From CAZFGK01 sp964518635 (GTDB taxonomy: Bacteria > Zixibacteria > MSB-5A5 > GN15 > FEB-12): 64,000 nucleotides of DNA. The number at the start of each line of letters is the position of its first letter. The stretch's first letter is position 1. Position numbers and translations under genes: made by a program. Positions 62,981 to 64,000 of this stretch are shown piece after piece. The stretch spans positions 1 through 64,000 of the forward strand of contig CAZFGK010000014.1 of the NCBI GenBank assembly GCA_964518635.1, read 5' to 3'. The notes beneath the pieces were generated by a model, which saw only the letters and a program-made list of their open reading frames with translations, did not search any database and was not told where the DNA came from.

Positions 62981-63040
62981 AGCATACCCTTGACGCTAGT
63001 CTAATTGAAATCACATTGAAGTCACATCGCGGATGCTGGC

Positions 63041-63652
63041 TCATATCCTATGCATATACCGAAAGATGTCTTCGTGCATGACATAGACCTTCATGCCATA
63101 CGTCGCTTCGGTGCTGATGAGTTTGTCACGAAGGGCTGTGAAATCGATTTTGCTCCCGCCGATATTCACCACCATGATCATCGAGAAAAACTCCTGCATG
63201 ATGGTCTGTGAGATATCCTCAATACTGCACTGACATTCCGCCAGCACGTTGGTCAGCGCGGCGACAATACCAGGGCGATTCGTCCCGAATGCCGCGACAA
63301 TTATGCGCGTATGATCGGTCTTTTCGATCTTGTCATACAATCCGCCAGATTTATCGGCTCTGATTCCTGAAGTAGGAGAAAACTCCGCGCGTGGATTGTA
63401 TGCAGGTCGCGGTGTCACAACCGATGGTGGCGGCTGATGCGATCCCGATTTCTCAAATGCTGAAACGCCGCGCGCCGGTGTTTCGCAGGTGCCGCCACTT
63501 ATCGACGGATTCCCGCGTTCATTTGGCAGTGAATCAACGACACGATCAATCACCTGACGGAGTGTCTTCGCATCGACACTCACCCCCATTCGTCCGGCGA
63601 CGATTTCAGTGATCTTCGAAATTTCAAATTCGCTTAACGGATTCTGTGACAT
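63041..63652 (-). CDS. ACT-domain protein (UPF0237-like) with N-terminal helix and linker
   Basis: 203 residues. The C-terminal part (about 112-203: RIIVAAFGTNRPGIVAALTN, CQCSIEDISQTIMQEFFSMI, YGMKVYVMHEDIFRYMHRI) is the ACT domain of UPF0237 proteins, which usually have only this. Here it is preceded by two amphipathic helices (LSEFEISKITEIVAGRMG and TLRQVIDRVVDSL) and a Pro/Ser/Gly linker of about 55 residues. Helix plus flexible linker is the layout of microcompartment encapsulation peptides, and the BMC shell gene is 11 bases upstream. TGAGG lies 6 bases before the start. Ligand and role unknown. Confidence 0.8.
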   Translation of the reverse strand: MSQNPLSEFEISKITEIVAGRMGVSVDAKTLRQVIDRVVDSLPNERGNPSISGGTCETPARGVSAFEKSGSHQPPPSVVTPRPAYNPRAEFSPTSGIRADKSGGLYDKIEKTDHTRIIVAAFGTNRPGIVAALTNVLAECQCSIEDISQTIMQEFFSMIMVVNIGGSKIDFTALRDKLISTEATYGMKVYVMHEDIFRYMHRI

Positions 63653-63663
63653 CAGTGCCTCAC

Positions 63664-64000
63664 TTACAGAATATCACGCAGAAGTTCAGGGCGTGGGGAA
63701 GGAATAACGACGGTATGCACGAGCATCCCATTACGCGACACAATCTCCGCTCCGGCAGCAACCGCCGATTCGACTGCGCCAACCGCACCGGTCAGCGTCA
63801 CGAAGGCCTTCCCGCCGAGAGCCATGGCGAGACGAATCTCAATCAGCTTCACATCCGCTGCTTTCGCCGCCTGATCAGCCCCTTCAATGAGTGATGCGAC
63901 GCTGAATGATTCGATCACACCGAGGGCATCAAGTTTGGTCACCTGCGTCGAGCCGGACATGGCGGGGAATACATCGGGATGCACATTCGGAATCACGAAA
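63664..64000 (-). CDS. Bacterial microcompartment shell protein, C-terminal BMC domain (cut by the window edge)
   Basis: The frame is open to the window end, giving 111 residues. FVIPNVHPDVFPAMSG looks like the end of a first BMC domain, followed by a full BMC domain (LGVIESFSVASLIEGADQAA, KLIEIRLAMALGGKAFVTLT, GAVGAVESAVAAGAEIVSRN). Two linked domains fit the trimeric BMC-T shell type, whose pore may pass metabolites or hold an FeS cluster. The enzymes of the compartment must lie beyond the right edge. A GTG at 63996 is not the real start. Confidence 0.87.
   Translation of the reverse strand, partial: FVIPNVHPDVFPAMSGSTQVTKLDALGVIESFSVASLIEGADQAAKAADVKLIEIRLAMALGGKAFVTLTGAVGAVESAVAAGAEIVSRNGMLVHTVVIPSPRPELLRDIL

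Overview
The window reads as a chromosome fragment of a Gram-negative bacterium of the FCB superphylum, probably a Zixibacteria-like candidate phylum. The pointers are a secreted metalloprotease with a two-repeat dockerin-like tail, sensor kinases fused to TPR or PD40 propeller domains, a DUF3098-like small membrane protein, a bacterial geranylgeranylglyceryl-phosphate synthase homologue, and many lipoproteins and outer-membrane proteins. The phylum assignment is inference; no rRNA gene is present.

Region 1 (1-6.4 kb): the 3' part of alaS, overlapped by a GGGP-synthase-like gene, a phosphoheptose-isomerase-like SIS protein and an O-antigen-ligase-like protein (lipid and surface polysaccharide). 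Then come a small membrane protein, tRNA-Val and tRNA-Asp. The tRNA-Asp 3' end is duplicated 934 bp downstream as a perfect 35-bp direct repeat. The only gene between the copies encodes a PD-(D/E)XK nuclease-like protein.

Region 2 (6.4-24.3 kb): two RND efflux systems. The first is of heavy-metal type, with a Cys/His-rich secreted protein and an adaptor carrying two WCxEH motifs. The second follows an ArsR regulator and a DUF2892 protein. Neither cluster has its own outer-membrane channel gene. Between them lie a Ser/Thr kinase-TPR gene broken by an in-frame TGA and an exported amidase. pntA-pntB follow.

Region 3 (24.3-42.8 kb): an operon of a PD40-propeller kinase and a membrane protein, then a minus-strand multiheme cytochrome cluster. 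It holds a 42-motif cytochrome, two paralogous six-heme cytochromes, a cytochrome with six CXXCH plus one CX7CH motif, two beta-propeller proteins, an outer-membrane barrel candidate, two CsgG/GNA1162-like lipoproteins, a small secreted protein and, just upstream, a lipoprotein with a barrel-like C-terminus. Together they look like an apparatus for moving electrons across the outer membrane. This is the strongest candidate for a little-described system.

Region 4 (42.8-57.4 kb): a TMEM175-like channel, a GT39-like glycosyltransferase, a DUF4287/DUF5655 protein, the metalloprotease, and a PNGase F-like glycosidase whose start codon lies in a perfect hairpin. Next are a TPR protein, a serine-palmitoyltransferase-like enzyme followed by a GNAT-fold protein (possible ceramide synthesis), a lipoprotein and an exported methyltransferase-like protein. 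The gaps at 24.3, 50.2 and 57.3 kb share a dispersed palindromic repeat.

Region 5 (57.4-64 kb): NAD-type isocitrate dehydrogenase and a PQQ-like propeller gene broken by a TGA. A minus-strand run follows: BMC shell protein (cut by the window edge), ACT-domain protein, HD phosphohydrolase, YwgA-like protein, and UPF0210/PFL protein. The ACT and UPF0210 genes are usually adjacent; here the HD/YwgA pair separates them.
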